A stretch of DNA of 62,754 bases from Deltaproteobacteria bacterium (GCA_024280485.1 JAJRQB010000022.1:1-62754); one strand, 5' to 3'. Numbered from the stretch's first letter, positions 23,883 to 32,066 are shown. A program made the numbers and translations. Notes: a model not told the origin generated them from the letters alone.

Positions 23883-23911
23883 CATGGGCAGATAACATGG
23901 GCAGATAACGG
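23873..23911 (+). repeat. three tandem 13-base repeats
   Basis: GGGCAGATAACAT at 23873-23885 and 23886-23898, then GGGCAGATAACGG at 23899-23911. The first copy contains the stop codon of the preceding gene. Each unit holds the GATAAC core that also borders the nearby attC-like palindromes. Confidence 0.85.
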
Positions 23912-23954
23912 TAGTGATAAGCGGTTGATTGCCGTACTTGAAAGGAGCAGAAAC

Positions 23955-24140
23955 TTGGGCGAGAAAATAGACAGCAACAACAATCCGCTTGATTTTGTGG
24001 TTGGATTGCAGCCAGGCATGAGCGTGGAGAAACAGCTTGATTTGGCAAACACCCTCATTGAGGAACTACTTGATAGCGGGTGCCTCGGGCTGTATGAGAC
24101 TGCAAAGGTTCATAAATATTGGGGCGTGGACTGCACCTGA
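23955..24140 (+). CDS. small hypothetical protein
   Basis: 61 residues from a TTG at 23955 with AAAGGAG 7 bases upstream; the longer reading from 23925 has no ribosome site. Mostly helical (MSVEKQLDLANTLIEELLDSG) with a C-terminal YETAKVHKYWGVDC. No family recognised. It is followed by an attC-like palindrome at 24166. Confidence 0.45.
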   Translation: MGEKIDSNNNPLDFVVGLQPGMSVEKQLDLANTLIEELLDSGCLGLYETAKVHKYWGVDCT

Positions 24141-24165
24141 AATTTTTAAGCAATACAACGAGAAG

Positions 24166-24257
24166 CGATAACGCGCGACGACTTCGACTGTTGGAGCACC
24201 ACCGAGTTATTCGAGAAAAAGACGATGTGTTTCGTCGCGTGCATTACGTGGTTATGT
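24166..24257 (+). repeat. attC-like imperfect palindrome
   Basis: CGATAAC (24166-24172) and GTTATGT (24251-24257) are the outer arms. The 8-base perfect stem CGCGACGA (24174-24181) / TCGTCGCG (24232-24239) lies inside, with unequal spacers and a 50-base loop. It follows one small gene and precedes another by about 25 bases, the layout of an integron cassette boundary. Confidence 0.4.
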
Positions 24258-24282
24258 GGCCTTTTTCGAGCGAGGAACGATT

Positions 24283-24543
24283 ATGAGAAACCAACAGATG
24301 TCAGTAGAAATTAAGGATGGTCGTTTAGAGATAAGTATTGGCGTTGATCTAATGTGCCACGCAATAACACATGGCCCGTGCCAAGAGGCGCTTGAAATTA
24401 CCGACAACGATATGTTTGCCGGTGAGGTTTTGAGGGCTTTGAAATGTGAGGAAGAAGACGGAACAAACCCTGTGCATATAATGCTGGATGCTGCAGCCGA
24501 ACAAGCCATTGAGGACGGGGCAGAAGGTTGCGAGTTAGCTTAG
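24283..24543 (+). CDS. conserved small hypothetical protein
   Basis: 86 residues with GAGGA before the ATG. The pattern KDGRLEISIGVDLMCHAITH...EITDNDMFAGEVLRALKCEEEDGTNPVHIMLDAA resembles a conserved small protein seen in other phages and plasmids, function unknown. A perfect ACTTAAC (RYYYAAC) core lies 3 bases after its stop, possibly the start of a further degenerate attC. Confidence 0.55.
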   Translation: MRNQQMSVEIKDGRLEISIGVDLMCHAITHGPCQEALEITDNDMFAGEVLRALKCEEEDGTNPVHIMLDAAAEQAIEDGAEGCELA

Positions 24544-24616
24544 CCACTTAACACCAACTAAGCAACCTGCAAGCTGTTTATCATCCCGCTAAATAAAACA
24601 AACCAGAGGCCACACC

Positions 24617-25396
24617 ATGACCGACACCGAAAAACTACAGAAACTCCTCGAGGTCGCAGACGAGTCAGATCGTATGGAACTGCAGATCATGCAGAAAGCC
24701 ATCGAAACCACGCGCAGCGCTTATCAGTCTGCAGCAACAGCCAGCAATAAAAAGGACTGGGATGTTGCGCGTGAAGGTCTGCAAGACGCGAGTGACCGGC
24801 TCTGGTCTCGGTACATGGTGCAAGAAGAACGGCTCGACAACCGCAAGGCGGTGCTTGAATACCTCAACGAAAACGGCTACAGCATCTCCCAGGGTAAACT
24901 CTATGGTCATGCGAAAAAGGGTCTGCTGCGGTTGCAGCCTGATAAGTCGGTGTTGATGTCCTCGGTCGAGGCCTATATCAACAACCCTGATTCCGGCCTG
25001 ATCAAACATGCCGAAACCGGGCAAACCGAAGAGGATCAGGCCAAGGTGAGCCGCAAGCTCGATCTTGAACTCTCGCTCCTTAAAACCAAGGCCGAACGGC
25101 AGCGCTTCGATTTTGATAAAGAAAAAGGCCGCTATCTGCCGCGTGAAGAGTTCGAGCTCGAACTGGCCAGCCGCGCCGCCGTACTCGAAACCGGGTTCAA
25201 GCATCGGTTCAAGACCAGAGTCGGCGAGTGGATCCAGTTGTGCGGTGGCGATCAAGGCAAACGCACCCTGCTGCTTGATGCCATGCTCAAAGAATTGGAT
25301 GTGCAGCTTAATGACTTCGCGACCAGTGAGCGCTACCAGGTGATGTTTATCGCCGATGAATCGGCCGATGAGACGACCGAAGAGGAGGCAGAATGA
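24617..25396 (+). CDS. terminase small subunit-like DNA-packaging protein
   Basis: 259 residues with AGAGG before the ATG. A helix-turn-helix-like region (VLEYLNENGYSISQGKLYGHAKKGLL, about 80-105), then long charged helices (LDLELSLLKTKAERQRFDFDKEKGRYLPREEFELELASRAAVLETGFKH), as in Nu1-like small terminases, which recognise cos DNA. It overlaps the large-subunit gene by 4 bases. Identification relies on this pattern and on position. Confidence 0.7.
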   Translation: MTDTEKLQKLLEVADESDRMELQIMQKAIETTRSAYQSAATASNKKDWDVAREGLQDASDRLWSRYMVQEERLDNRKAVLEYLNENGYSISQGKLYGHAKKGLLRLQPDKSVLMSSVEAYINNPDSGLIKHAETGQTEEDQAKVSRKLDLELSLLKTKAERQRFDFDKEKGRYLPREEFELELASRAAVLETGFKHRFKTRVGEWIQLCGGDQGKRTLLLDAMLKELDVQLNDFATSERYQVMFIADESADETTEEEAE

Positions 25397-27330
25397 GTGA
25401 CGCGGCCAAACAACTTTTTGATACCGAAACCATTAAGGTCTCGGCCGCGGCCAGCTGGTTGCCGCGCTCGCTCAGGCGGCGTCTAGAACGGCAGCAATGT
25501 ATCGCCTACAAGGTCAAATTCAGCCGCGCCGAGCGCAAGATCTACCGCAAGCGCACCCCGTTACCGGTTTCCCAGTGGGCTGAAAAGAACCGGGTAGTGA
25601 CTCTCAGTTCGCTGCCTGGTCCCTGGAAAAACGAATCCACGCCATACCTGACCGGCATCATGGATGCCTCCAATTACCCTGGGGTACAGACCATCATCCT
25701 GTGCAAGGCTCCCCAGGTCGGTGGCTCCGAGATCGCGCACAACTTTGTCGGAGCAGCCATCGATCAGCAGCCGGGCCCGGTGCTCTACGTCTACCCTGAT
25801 GAGCAGACCGCCAAAGAGAACAGCAAAGACCGTATTCAGCCGATGATCAACAGTTCGCCCCGGCTGCGCAGCTATCTGACCGGAGTGCAGGATGATTCAG
25901 CGGTGATGAGAATCAGCCTGAAGCACATGCCTATTTACATGGCCTGGGCTACTTCGCCCAACCGCTTGGCCAACAAGCCGATCAAGATCCTCATTCTGGA
26001 TGAGATCGACAAATATCCAGCGAGCAGCGGCAAGCGAGAAGCCGATGCCATCGCCCTGGCTGAAATGCGCACCAATACTTTCAGCGACAGCCGTACCATT
26101 TGGAAGATCTCCACCCCGACGATTGAGTCTGGCAATATCTGGGTCGCGCTCAATAACGAGGCCCAGGTGATCTTTGATTATTGGGTCACCTGTCCGCACT
26201 GCGGCGAGCTGCAGCTGATGGAGTTTGATCGCATCAAGTGGCCCAAAGATGAGCGCGATCCGGAGAAGCTCGAAGCATCGCGCCTGGCCGAATATGACTG
26301 CAGCGGCTGTGATCATAGCTGGGACGATGAGACCCGCGATCGGGCGGTGCGCAATGGCCACTGGCGGTCACGCGGAAGTCTGCTCGAGCTGTTTGTTTAC
26401 TTGAACGCCAACCGTCCGAAAAAGGTCGGCTTTCATATTCCCGCCTGGCTCAGCCGATTAGTTTCGCTCTCCGAGATCGCCGGAGATTTCCTGCGTGGTC
26501 AAAAGGATAAAACCAAGCTTAAAAAGTTCATGAACCAACGTAAAGCCGAGCCCTGGATCGACTACGGACAAGACCGTGAAACGGCCGCAATCCTTGCCCT
26601 GCGGGATTCGCACCGCCCTCGCGGCATTTATCCCTCTGGTGATATCGCAGGTTTGACCATCGGCATAGATACTCAGGACGTCGGTTTTTACTATCGGATA
26701 ACTGCCTGGGGCTTTGGCATGGAGATGCCTGCTGGGTTAGTCGCTGAAGGGAAAATAGAAACATTGGATGCCCTCGAAGAGGTCATTTATCGCGAGTATG
26801 AAAATCCTGATGGCTATCGGCTGATGATCATGGGCGGCATGATCGATACCGGCGGTCACAGGACGGCTGAGATTTACGACTGGTGTCGCCTGCATCAACA
26901 CATTCTGCCGATCAAGGGCAAATCAACCCGTGGTGGAGCGCCGGTCGATTGGTCACAGATCGACTACTACCCGGGCACTAAAACCAAGATTCCAGGTGGC
27001 CTCATTCTCTATAAAATCGATACAATTTTTTATAAGGACATGCTCGCCAGCAAGTTGGAGATAAAGCGCGATGATCCTGGAGCCTACCTTTTCCACAATG
27101 AGATTGATGAGGATTATGCCGCACAGATGTGCGTCGAGTACCGGGATGCAGAGTCAGGAAAGTGGGAATGTCCCAAAGGCAAGGCCAACCACTACTGGGA
27201 CTGCAGCGTCTATGACCTGGCTTATGCCCACTATCGGAACATTCGTAGCTGGGTCAGGCCAGATCCAGCTCAGCAGCAAGCCGCTGCCAGTGGTGGGCGT
27301 CGGGTGCGTAGTCAGGGTGTGACGGTTTAA
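25393..27330 (+). CDS. terminase large subunit, lambda GpA family
   Basis: 645 residues. N-terminal ATPase with the Walker A variant APQVGGSE (about 105-112) and Walker B LILDEIDKYP (about 200-209); a CPHCGE zinc-knuckle pair with CSGCDHSW in the middle; a C-terminal nuclease region with IGIDTQDVGFYYR (about 422-434) and a late D-x-x-VYDLAYAHYR segment. It powers DNA packaging and cuts at cos. GpA membership predicts cohesive-end packaging. The stop is followed at once by two orphan genes rather than the usual head-tail joining gene. Confidence 0.9.
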   Translation: MSDAAKQLFDTETIKVSAAASWLPRSLRRRLERQQCIAYKVKFSRAERKIYRKRTPLPVSQWAEKNRVVTLSSLPGPWKNESTPYLTGIMDASNYPGVQTIILCKAPQVGGSEIAHNFVGAAIDQQPGPVLYVYPDEQTAKENSKDRIQPMINSSPRLRSYLTGVQDDSAVMRISLKHMPIYMAWATSPNRLANKPIKILILDEIDKYPASSGKREADAIALAEMRTNTFSDSRTIWKISTPTIESGNIWVALNNEAQVIFDYWVTCPHCGELQLMEFDRIKWPKDERDPEKLEASRLAEYDCSGCDHSWDDETRDRAVRNGHWRSRGSLLELFVYLNANRPKKVGFHIPAWLSRLVSLSEIAGDFLRGQKDKTKLKKFMNQRKAEPWIDYGQDRETAAILALRDSHRPRGIYPSGDIAGLTIGIDTQDVGFYYRITAWGFGMEMPAGLVAEGKIETLDALEEVIYREYENPDGYRLMIMGGMIDTGGHRTAEIYDWCRLHQHILPIKGKSTRGGAPVDWSQIDYYPGTKTKIPGGLILYKIDTIFYKDMLASKLEIKRDDPGAYLFHNEIDEDYAAQMCVEYRDAESGKWECPKGKANHYWDCSVYDLAYAHYRNIRSWVRPDPAQQQAAASGGRRVRSQGVTV

Positions 27331-27378
27331 CGATTGGCAATAACTTGCTGCCTATTTTGGAAGAGGGGAATGACGATT

Positions 27379-27624
27379 ATGAACACGGAAGAAATTATAG
27401 AGCATTGTAGCGGTCACGAAATGACGCTGAATCGCCTTGCTGAGCTGTGTGGTTTCTTTACGCTGGCAGGAGAATATAGCTCTGGATGTACTAACCCCGA
27501 AAATCATACGTGCTCGGATGGTGCGGCTGGTAATTGCCATGCAAGCGGCTGTCCCATTGCTGGTGATATGTCTGATGATGACTCAGACATTATGGATGGC
27601 GACAGAGTTATGAGTTTGTATTAG
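27379..27624 (+). CDS. orphan cysteine-rich small protein in a cassette-like unit
   Basis: 81 residues from the ATG at 27379 (GGGG about 11 bases upstream; the ATG at 27370 is an alternative). Contains CGFFTLAGEYSSGCTNPENHTC, NCHASGC and an acidic tail, possibly metal binding. No family recognised. It is lodged between the two parts of the packaging/head operon and is directly followed by the best attC-like site of the window. Confidence 0.45.
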   Translation: MNTEEIIEHCSGHEMTLNRLAELCGFFTLAGEYSSGCTNPENHTCSDGAAGNCHASGCPIAGDMSDDDSDIMDGDRVMSLY

Positions 27625-27626
27625 CC

Positions 27627-27691
27627 GTATAACGATGGAATAACCGGTTCAGCGTCTTTTGCTGAATCCGCGTTGATGTACCTGGTTAGGT
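27627..27691 (+). repeat. attC-like site
   Basis: This starts 2 bases after a stop codon and spans 65 bases, a typical attC size. Outer boxes are GTATAAC (27627-27633) and GTTAGGT (27685-27691; fits GTTRRRY exactly). The 5' arm AACCGGTTCAGC (27642-27653) pairs fully with GCTGAA-T-CCG-C-GTT (27661-27674) apart from two single unpaired bases on one strand, as in real attC extrahelical bases. The loop is GTCTTTT. Both outer spacers begin GATG. Confidence 0.55.
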
Positions 27692-27707
27692 ACGGATCGG
27701 AGATATT

Positions 27708-28088
27708 ATGGATCAATTTCAGGGCATCCAGTTAACAACTGACCGGCCAACAGTTATAACCCTGTGCGGATCGTCTCGCTTCTGCGGCGAAATGGCGATA
27801 CTCGCCTGGGAGTTTGAAAAGGGTGGCTGCATTGCTATGGGGTTGCACCTTTTGCCACAAGGGTACTGCGAGGAAAAGGGGATGGTCCCGGATAGTGACG
27901 GAAAAATACACCACATCGGCGAGCAGGAAGGCGTTGAGCAAGAGATGGACGCCCTTCATTTCAAAAAAATAGAAATGTCAGACTCCATTTTTGTGGTGAA
28001 CATCGACGGGTATGTCGGAAGCTCAACAGCCAGAGAAATTGCCTACGCTGAATATTTAGGAAAACCTATTTCATATCTGGAAAGTTAA
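27708..28088 (+). CDS. nucleoside 2-deoxyribosyltransferase-like (DUF4406-type) protein
   Basis: 126 residues with GGAG before the ATG. VITLCGSSRFCGEMA near the N-terminus and SDSIFVVNIDGYVGSSTAREIAYAEYLGKPISYLE at the C-terminus match a Rossmann-like family related to nucleoside deoxyribosyltransferases and common in phages. A role in nucleotide salvage or modification is possible but unproven. It is the second orphan gene between terminase and the head-completion genes and also carries a partial attC-like end. Confidence 0.65.
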   Translation: MDQFQGIQLTTDRPTVITLCGSSRFCGEMAILAWEFEKGGCIAMGLHLLPQGYCEEKGMVPDSDGKIHHIGEQEGVEQEMDALHFKKIEMSDSIFVVNIDGYVGSSTAREIAYAEYLGKPISYLES

Positions 28089-28090
28089 GT

Positions 28091-28128
28091 ACCTAACATC
28101 CGTTATACAGCCTGAAGGCTGGTTATCG
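28091..28128 (+). repeat. partial attC-like end
   Basis: ACCTAAC (28091-28097) fits the attC R'' consensus RYYYAAC exactly and starts 2 bases after a stop. It is followed by the hairpin CAGCC-TGAA-GGCTG and GTTATCG (28122-28128). At 38 bases it is shorter than known complete attC sites, so it may be truncated or chance. Confidence 0.3.
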
Positions 28129-28202
28129 TGTAAATCGCTTGGCCTGTTCTGCAAAAAAGTACATACTGTTTTCAAGGTTCAGCCTCAACAAGTGGAGCAA
28201 TC

Positions 28203-28406
28203 GTGGATAAAAAGCATGGCGGAAAGCGCCCAGGATCCGGACGTAAGCCGGTCAATCCTCAACTGAAAAAGGTCCCGATCGGAATCAAGCTTCCCCAGTG
28301 GTTGGTTGATTGGTCTGGTAGCCAGGATAAGAGTCGGGCCGAGTTGATCGAGGAGGCGCTGATCGAGAAACATGGGCTTGCTCCGCCTTCTGTGGAGAAG
28401 GAATAA
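28203..28406 (+). CDS. small ribbon-helix-helix-like protein
   Basis: 67 residues from a GTG with GGAG upstream. GGKRPGSGRKPVNPQLKKVPIGIKLPQWLVDWSGSQDKSRAELIEEAL has the basic GRKP lead-in followed by a strand and two helices typical of CopG/Arc-like DNA-binding proteins in phages. It could regulate the late operon; target unknown. Confidence 0.55.
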   Translation: MDKKHGGKRPGSGRKPVNPQLKKVPIGIKLPQWLVDWSGSQDKSRAELIEEALIEKHGLAPPSVEKE

Positions 28407-28507
28407 CCACAACATCTAGTGCCAATTACTGTCACACCTCCCTAAGTAATGTGTTCATCATAAAAAAAACCTGTTGACGGCCATCGCGGGATTCCCAAGA
28501 TAGGAAA

Positions 28508-28548
28508 GCGAACTAGAGATTTTCACCAATCTCTAAATCGCTTTTTTT
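28508..28548 (+). terminator. intrinsic terminator ahead of the head operon
   Basis: Stem GCGA..TAGAGATT / AATCTCTA..TCGC with a TTCACC loop, followed by eight T. It lies 16 bases before the gpW-like start and should isolate head genes from upstream transcription unless antitermination operates. Confidence 0.75.
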
Positions 28549-28563
28549 ATTTGCGGAGGCAGC

Positions 28564-28785
28564 GTGGCAACGATCACTCTCGAACAGGCAACAGCTCAGC
28601 GCGACAAGTACCTGAACATGAGCCTGAACTATGATTGTCAGGCCTATGTCTCAACCCACGCCGGTCAGCGCAACTCCAAAGACATGCCCACCCTGGGCGA
28701 AATCAATAAGCAATTCAAATACTGGGAAGGTCAAGTCGCTCGCCTCTCTGGCGTCAGTCGCGTTAATGCGGGGTGCCCGAAATGA
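28564..28785 (+). CDS. gpW-like/DUF6148 head-tail joining protein
   Basis: 73 residues from a GTG with GGAGG 5 bases upstream. The sequence TLEQATAQRDKYLNMSLNYDCQAY...LGEINKQFKYWEGQVARLSG matches small head-completion proteins found between terminase and portal. It overlaps the portal gene by 4 bases. Confidence 0.65.
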   Translation: MATITLEQATAQRDKYLNMSLNYDCQAYVSTHAGQRNSKDMPTLGEINKQFKYWEGQVARLSGVSRVNAGCPK

Positions 28786-30389
28786 GTGGCGACCATCCGG
28801 TTGTTAAGGCTTCTCTCCTGGATCGGGCGGTGTCTTACATCAGTCCAGTCCGGGGCATGCAGCGTCATGCTGCCAAGCAGATGATGGCCATGACCGGCGG
28901 TGGTGGCTTTATCGGTGCCGACAAGTCTCGCCGTAGTTTGATGAACTGGGCAACTGGAGGCGGCAGCGCCGATGCTGACACTCTCTCCGATCTGCCGACC
29001 CTGCGTGAGCATTCCCGCGATCTGATTCGCAACACACCTATGGGTGCCGGTGCCGTTGGTACCATTGTCACCAGCTCTGCCGGTGCCGGGCTCACCCTGC
29101 AGTGTGCTATCGATCGTGAGCTGCTCAACCTTAGCGACGATCAAGCCGACACCTGGGAGTCTAATACCGAGCGGGAATTCAACCTCTGGGCCCTTACTTG
29201 CGATCTTCGGCGCAGTCTTAATTTTTGGGATATGCAGGTTCTCGCGATCCGCTCATGGCTGGAAAACGGTGATGTTTTCACGGTGCTGTCCCACAAGAAG
29301 CGTCGCGGTGATCTCTACGGACTCAAGCTCTCGATGGTCGAAGCCGATCGTGTTTGTAATGCGGATGATGCCCAGGACAGCGACAGTCTCTCGGGCGGTA
29401 TCCAGCGTGATGATGATGGGGCCCCCGAGTTTTACCATATCCTGAAACACCACCCCGGCAACGCAACCTACCAGGCTAAAAAGTGGGACAAGGTCAAGGT
29501 CTTTGGCGAGAAGCGCGGCCAGCGTAACGTACTGCATCTCTTTGACATGCTGCGCATCGATCAGTCTCGCGGCATCCCTCTGTTGGCTCCGGTCATCGAA
29601 CCGCTCAAGCAGATCAGTAAGCTCACCGAAGTTGAGCTAATGGCTTCGGTTCTGGCTTCGCTTTATACCGTCTTTGTCAAAACCGAGAACGGCGAGGGGA
29701 TCGGCGGGTTGTCTGGTCCTCCAGTCGGCGGACCGGTTGCACCTGGAGCTCCGGCTCTGGTCAAGCAAGCCCCAGCTAAAGACAAGCAGCCGATCGCAAT
29801 GGGCAGTGGCCTGATCGTCGATCTTGCCGCCAACGAGTCGGTCACAACCGACACCCCGGGCCGTCCCAACGGAGCCTTCGAACCGTTCTTCCTGGCCATC
29901 GTCAAGGAGATCGGTATCGGCATCGAGTTGCCTTTCGAAATCCTGATGAAGTCATTCAACAAAAGCTACTCAGCCAGTCGCGGTGCCATCAACGAAGCCT
30001 GGCGCATGTTCCTCAAGCGCCGGAGCAAGTTGGCTCGTGATTGGTGCGATCCGATCTTCGCCGCCTGGTTGGATGAGGCTGTTGCTCTGGGCCGCATTGC
30101 TGCCCCGGGTTACTTCGCCAATCCGTTGATCCGTCAAGCCTATCTGGGTACCAGCTGGAACGGTCCAGGTCGTGGCCAGATCAATGAGCTGGTCGAAGCT
30201 AAGGCCGCAGAGCTGAGAACCAATATCGGCATGACCACTATGGCCGCTGAGATCGCTTCCTATAACGGCGGCGACGCCCTCAAGGTTCACCAGCAGCGCG
30301 TCAAAGAGGTCAAGCGTCGCATCGAAGGTGGCCTGCAGGCCCCGCTGAAGTTGGGCGCCCCACAGAAAAAGGAGCCCGCAAATGTCTGA
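28782..30389 (+). CDS. portal protein, lambda GpB family
   Basis: 535 residues from the ATG at 28782, overlapping the previous stop (ATGA). It has the family pattern SYISPVRGMQRHAAKQMM near the start, LREHSRDLIRNTPMGAGAVGTIVTS, HLFDMLRIDQSRGIPLLAPVIEPLKQISKLTEVELMA in the middle and PFEILMKSFNKSYSASRGAINEAWRMFLKRR toward the end. It forms the dodecameric DNA-entry ring of the head. It overlaps the protease gene by 8 bases. Confidence 0.9.
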   Translation: MSGDHPVVKASLLDRAVSYISPVRGMQRHAAKQMMAMTGGGGFIGADKSRRSLMNWATGGGSADADTLSDLPTLREHSRDLIRNTPMGAGAVGTIVTSSAGAGLTLQCAIDRELLNLSDDQADTWESNTEREFNLWALTCDLRRSLNFWDMQVLAIRSWLENGDVFTVLSHKKRRGDLYGLKLSMVEADRVCNADDAQDSDSLSGGIQRDDDGAPEFYHILKHHPGNATYQAKKWDKVKVFGEKRGQRNVLHLFDMLRIDQSRGIPLLAPVIEPLKQISKLTEVELMASVLASLYTVFVKTENGEGIGGLSGPPVGGPVAPGAPALVKQAPAKDKQPIAMGSGLIVDLAANESVTTDTPGRPNGAFEPFFLAIVKEIGIGIELPFEILMKSFNKSYSASRGAINEAWRMFLKRRSKLARDWCDPIFAAWLDEAVALGRIAAPGYFANPLIRQAYLGTSWNGPGRGQINELVEAKAAELRTNIGMTTMAAEIASYNGGDALKVHQQRVKEVKRRIEGGLQAPLKLGAPQKKEPANV

Positions 30390-31662
30390 CCGTATCAAAA
30401 AGACCGCCCTGCAAGCGGTGATGGCACATCGCTGGGCAATTACCCAGGATGGCCTGCGCACCATCCTCTCTATTGCCAACCGCGAGGGGGATGTTGAAGC
30501 GCTTAAGGCGAAGCTGGGTGAGGCCATGCCTGATACACGCAGTGTCGAGATGCGCGGCAATGTTGCGGTGGTCCCCTTTGCCGGGCCGATCTTCCGCTAT
30601 GCCAACCTCTTTACCGAGCTTTCCGGCGCAACCTCCCTGGGGATGCTGACTCTCGATTATCAGAAGGCTCTCGAGGATCCGTCGGTCAAGTCGATTCTGA
30701 TGGTTCCAGATAGTCCAGGTGGTCAGGTCAACGGCACCAACGAATTCTCCGACATGGTTTACCGCATGAACAAGATCAAGCCGACTCTGGCTTATGTCGG
30801 TGGTACTGCTGCCAGTGCGGCCTACTGGGATATCAGCGGTTGTCGCGAGATCATTGTCGACGATACCGCCTGCCTCGGTTCGATCGGGGTGGTCGCCACT
30901 TTTCAGGATGACAGCAAGGCCCGCGAGGATCGCGGTATCAAGTCGATCGAGATCGTGTCCTCTGCCAGCCCCAATAAGCGCCCGGACCTTAGCTCTGAAA
31001 GTGGCCAGGCGCTGGTCCGTAAAGAATTGGATGCTCTGGCAGATGTCTTTATCGCCAAGGTCGCCAAGCATCGCGGCGTCTCAGTAGAGCAAGTCCGCAG
31101 CGAGTTCGGTCAGGGCGGGGTGTTTATTGGTCAGCATGCCGTCGATGCCGGTCTGGCTGATCGTATCGGCTCATATGAAGAAGTCATCGAAACGATGCAG
31201 AAGGATTTCAGCGGCAGCACCAGTGTGAGTTTTGCCGTTAAGCAGTCAACCGAAATTGGAGGTACCACCATGGATAAAGAATTAAAAGAGCTGAAAGAGA
31301 AAACCCCGAAGCTGTACGCCGCTGTTCTTGAGATTGGCCACAAAGCCGGTCACGCCGAGGGCATCACCGCCGGAGCTCTTGCCGAGCAACAGCGTGTCAA
31401 AGCCGTCAACGCCGCCCTGATCCCCGGTCATGAAAAGTTGATCGCCACTCTGGCTGCCGACGGTAAAACCACCGGTGGCGAAGCTGCACTGGCGGTTCTC
31501 GGTGCTGAGAACAAGCTGCGTGATACGGCAGCGGCTGAGATCGAAGAAGATGCTCCTGCGGCACCAAATGCCGCCGAGCCTGGTAGTGAAACTGCTGAGG
31601 CCAAGCAAGAGCAGGAGAACGTCGCTGGATTGAAGGCTGGGATGGCGAGAGTCAGAGCTTAA
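30382..31662 (+). CDS. S49-family prohead protease (GpC-like) with scaffold C-terminus
   Basis: 426 residues. The SppA/ClpP-like domain has the SPGGQVNG oxyanion segment and nucleophile S145 in GGTAASAAYWDISG; the general-base lysine is expected about 50 residues later (KAREDRGIKSIEI region). After a flexible linker, residues 297-426 form a helical, Ala/Glu-rich scaffold-like tail. The lambda GpC/Nu3 arrangement is the model: the full product processes the prohead and a shorter product from an internal start acts as scaffold (31270). Confidence 0.9.
   Translation: MSDRIKKTALQAVMAHRWAITQDGLRTILSIANREGDVEALKAKLGEAMPDTRSVEMRGNVAVVPFAGPIFRYANLFTELSGATSLGMLTLDYQKALEDPSVKSILMVPDSPGGQVNGTNEFSDMVYRMNKIKPTLAYVGGTAASAAYWDISGCREIIVDDTACLGSIGVVATFQDDSKAREDRGIKSIEIVSSASPNKRPDLSSESGQALVRKELDALADVFIAKVAKHRGVSVEQVRSEFGQGGVFIGQHAVDAGLADRIGSYEEVIETMQKDFSGSTSVSFAVKQSTEIGGTTMDKELKELKEKTPKLYAAVLEIGHKAGHAEGITAGALAEQQRVKAVNAALIPGHEKLIATLAADGKTTGGEAALAVLGAENKLRDTAAAEIEEDAPAAPNAAEPGSETAEAKQEQENVAGLKAGMARVRA
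31270..31662 (+). CDS. nested scaffolding protein (Nu3-like), internal start in the protease gene
   Basis: 130 residues in the same frame as the protease. The ATG at 31270 has a near-perfect ribosome site, GGAGG at 31258-31262 with a 7-base gap, which has no reason to exist inside an ORF unless used. The product (MDKELKELKEKTPKLYAAV...) is helical and acidic toward the C-terminus, like lambda Nu3. Confidence 0.65.
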   Translation: MDKELKELKEKTPKLYAAVLEIGHKAGHAEGITAGALAEQQRVKAVNAALIPGHEKLIATLAADGKTTGGEAALAVLGAENKLRDTAAAEIEEDAPAAPNAAEPGSETAEAKQEQENVAGLKAGMARVRA

Positions 31663-31703
31663 ATCGTAAACCTGTAACCCGATCCCCTTAGGAGGATATT
31701 TCA

Positions 31704-32066
31704 ATGGAAATCGAAACTTTAAATACAGACAACCTGATTGCGGGTGACTTCCCCATCGTACCTGGGGACGGAACCATCTTGACCGGCCAGACTTTGGTTC
31801 GCGGCACTGTGGTGGCAAAAGATAGCGGCAATGCCAACAAGCTGATCCCTGTCCAATCGGATCACGGCACCGCTTCTGTCCACGACCCCTACGGTGTTTT
31901 AGCCGAGGACGTCGACGCTACTGGCGGTGATGTTGTCACCACGGTCTACCAGGCTGGTGAGTTCAACGAGGACTCTTTGGTTTTCGGTGGCACCGACACC
32001 GCCGACACTCACCGGGACGCCTTGCGCGATCTCTCGATTTTCCTTAAGAAACCAGTTTCGGCTTAA
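31704..32066 (+). CDS. head decoration protein (GpD-like)
   Basis: 120 residues with TTAGGAGGA upstream. The sequence IAGDFPIVPGDGTILTGQTLVRGTVVAKDS...YGVLAEDVDATGGDVVTTVYQAGEFNEDSLVFG follows the lambda GpD/HDPD family, trimers that stabilise the expanded capsid. It sits directly before the major capsid gene, as in lambda. Confidence 0.85.
   Translation: MEIETLNTDNLIAGDFPIVPGDGTILTGQTLVRGTVVAKDSGNANKLIPVQSDHGTASVHDPYGVLAEDVDATGGDVVTTVYQAGEFNEDSLVFGGTDTADTHRDALRDLSIFLKKPVSA

Noticed and set aside
27324-27345. GTTTAAC at the terminase stop as the left box of an attC site
   Set aside because: It fits the RYYYAAC pattern and resembles the next site, but no partner palindrome follows and the stop codon accounts for part of it.
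28474-28502. TTGACG-17-AAGATA as a late promoter with a lambda-like leader terminator
   Set aside because: The -10 is poor and the start site would fall within the terminator stem at 28508, so a Q-type leader is not supported.
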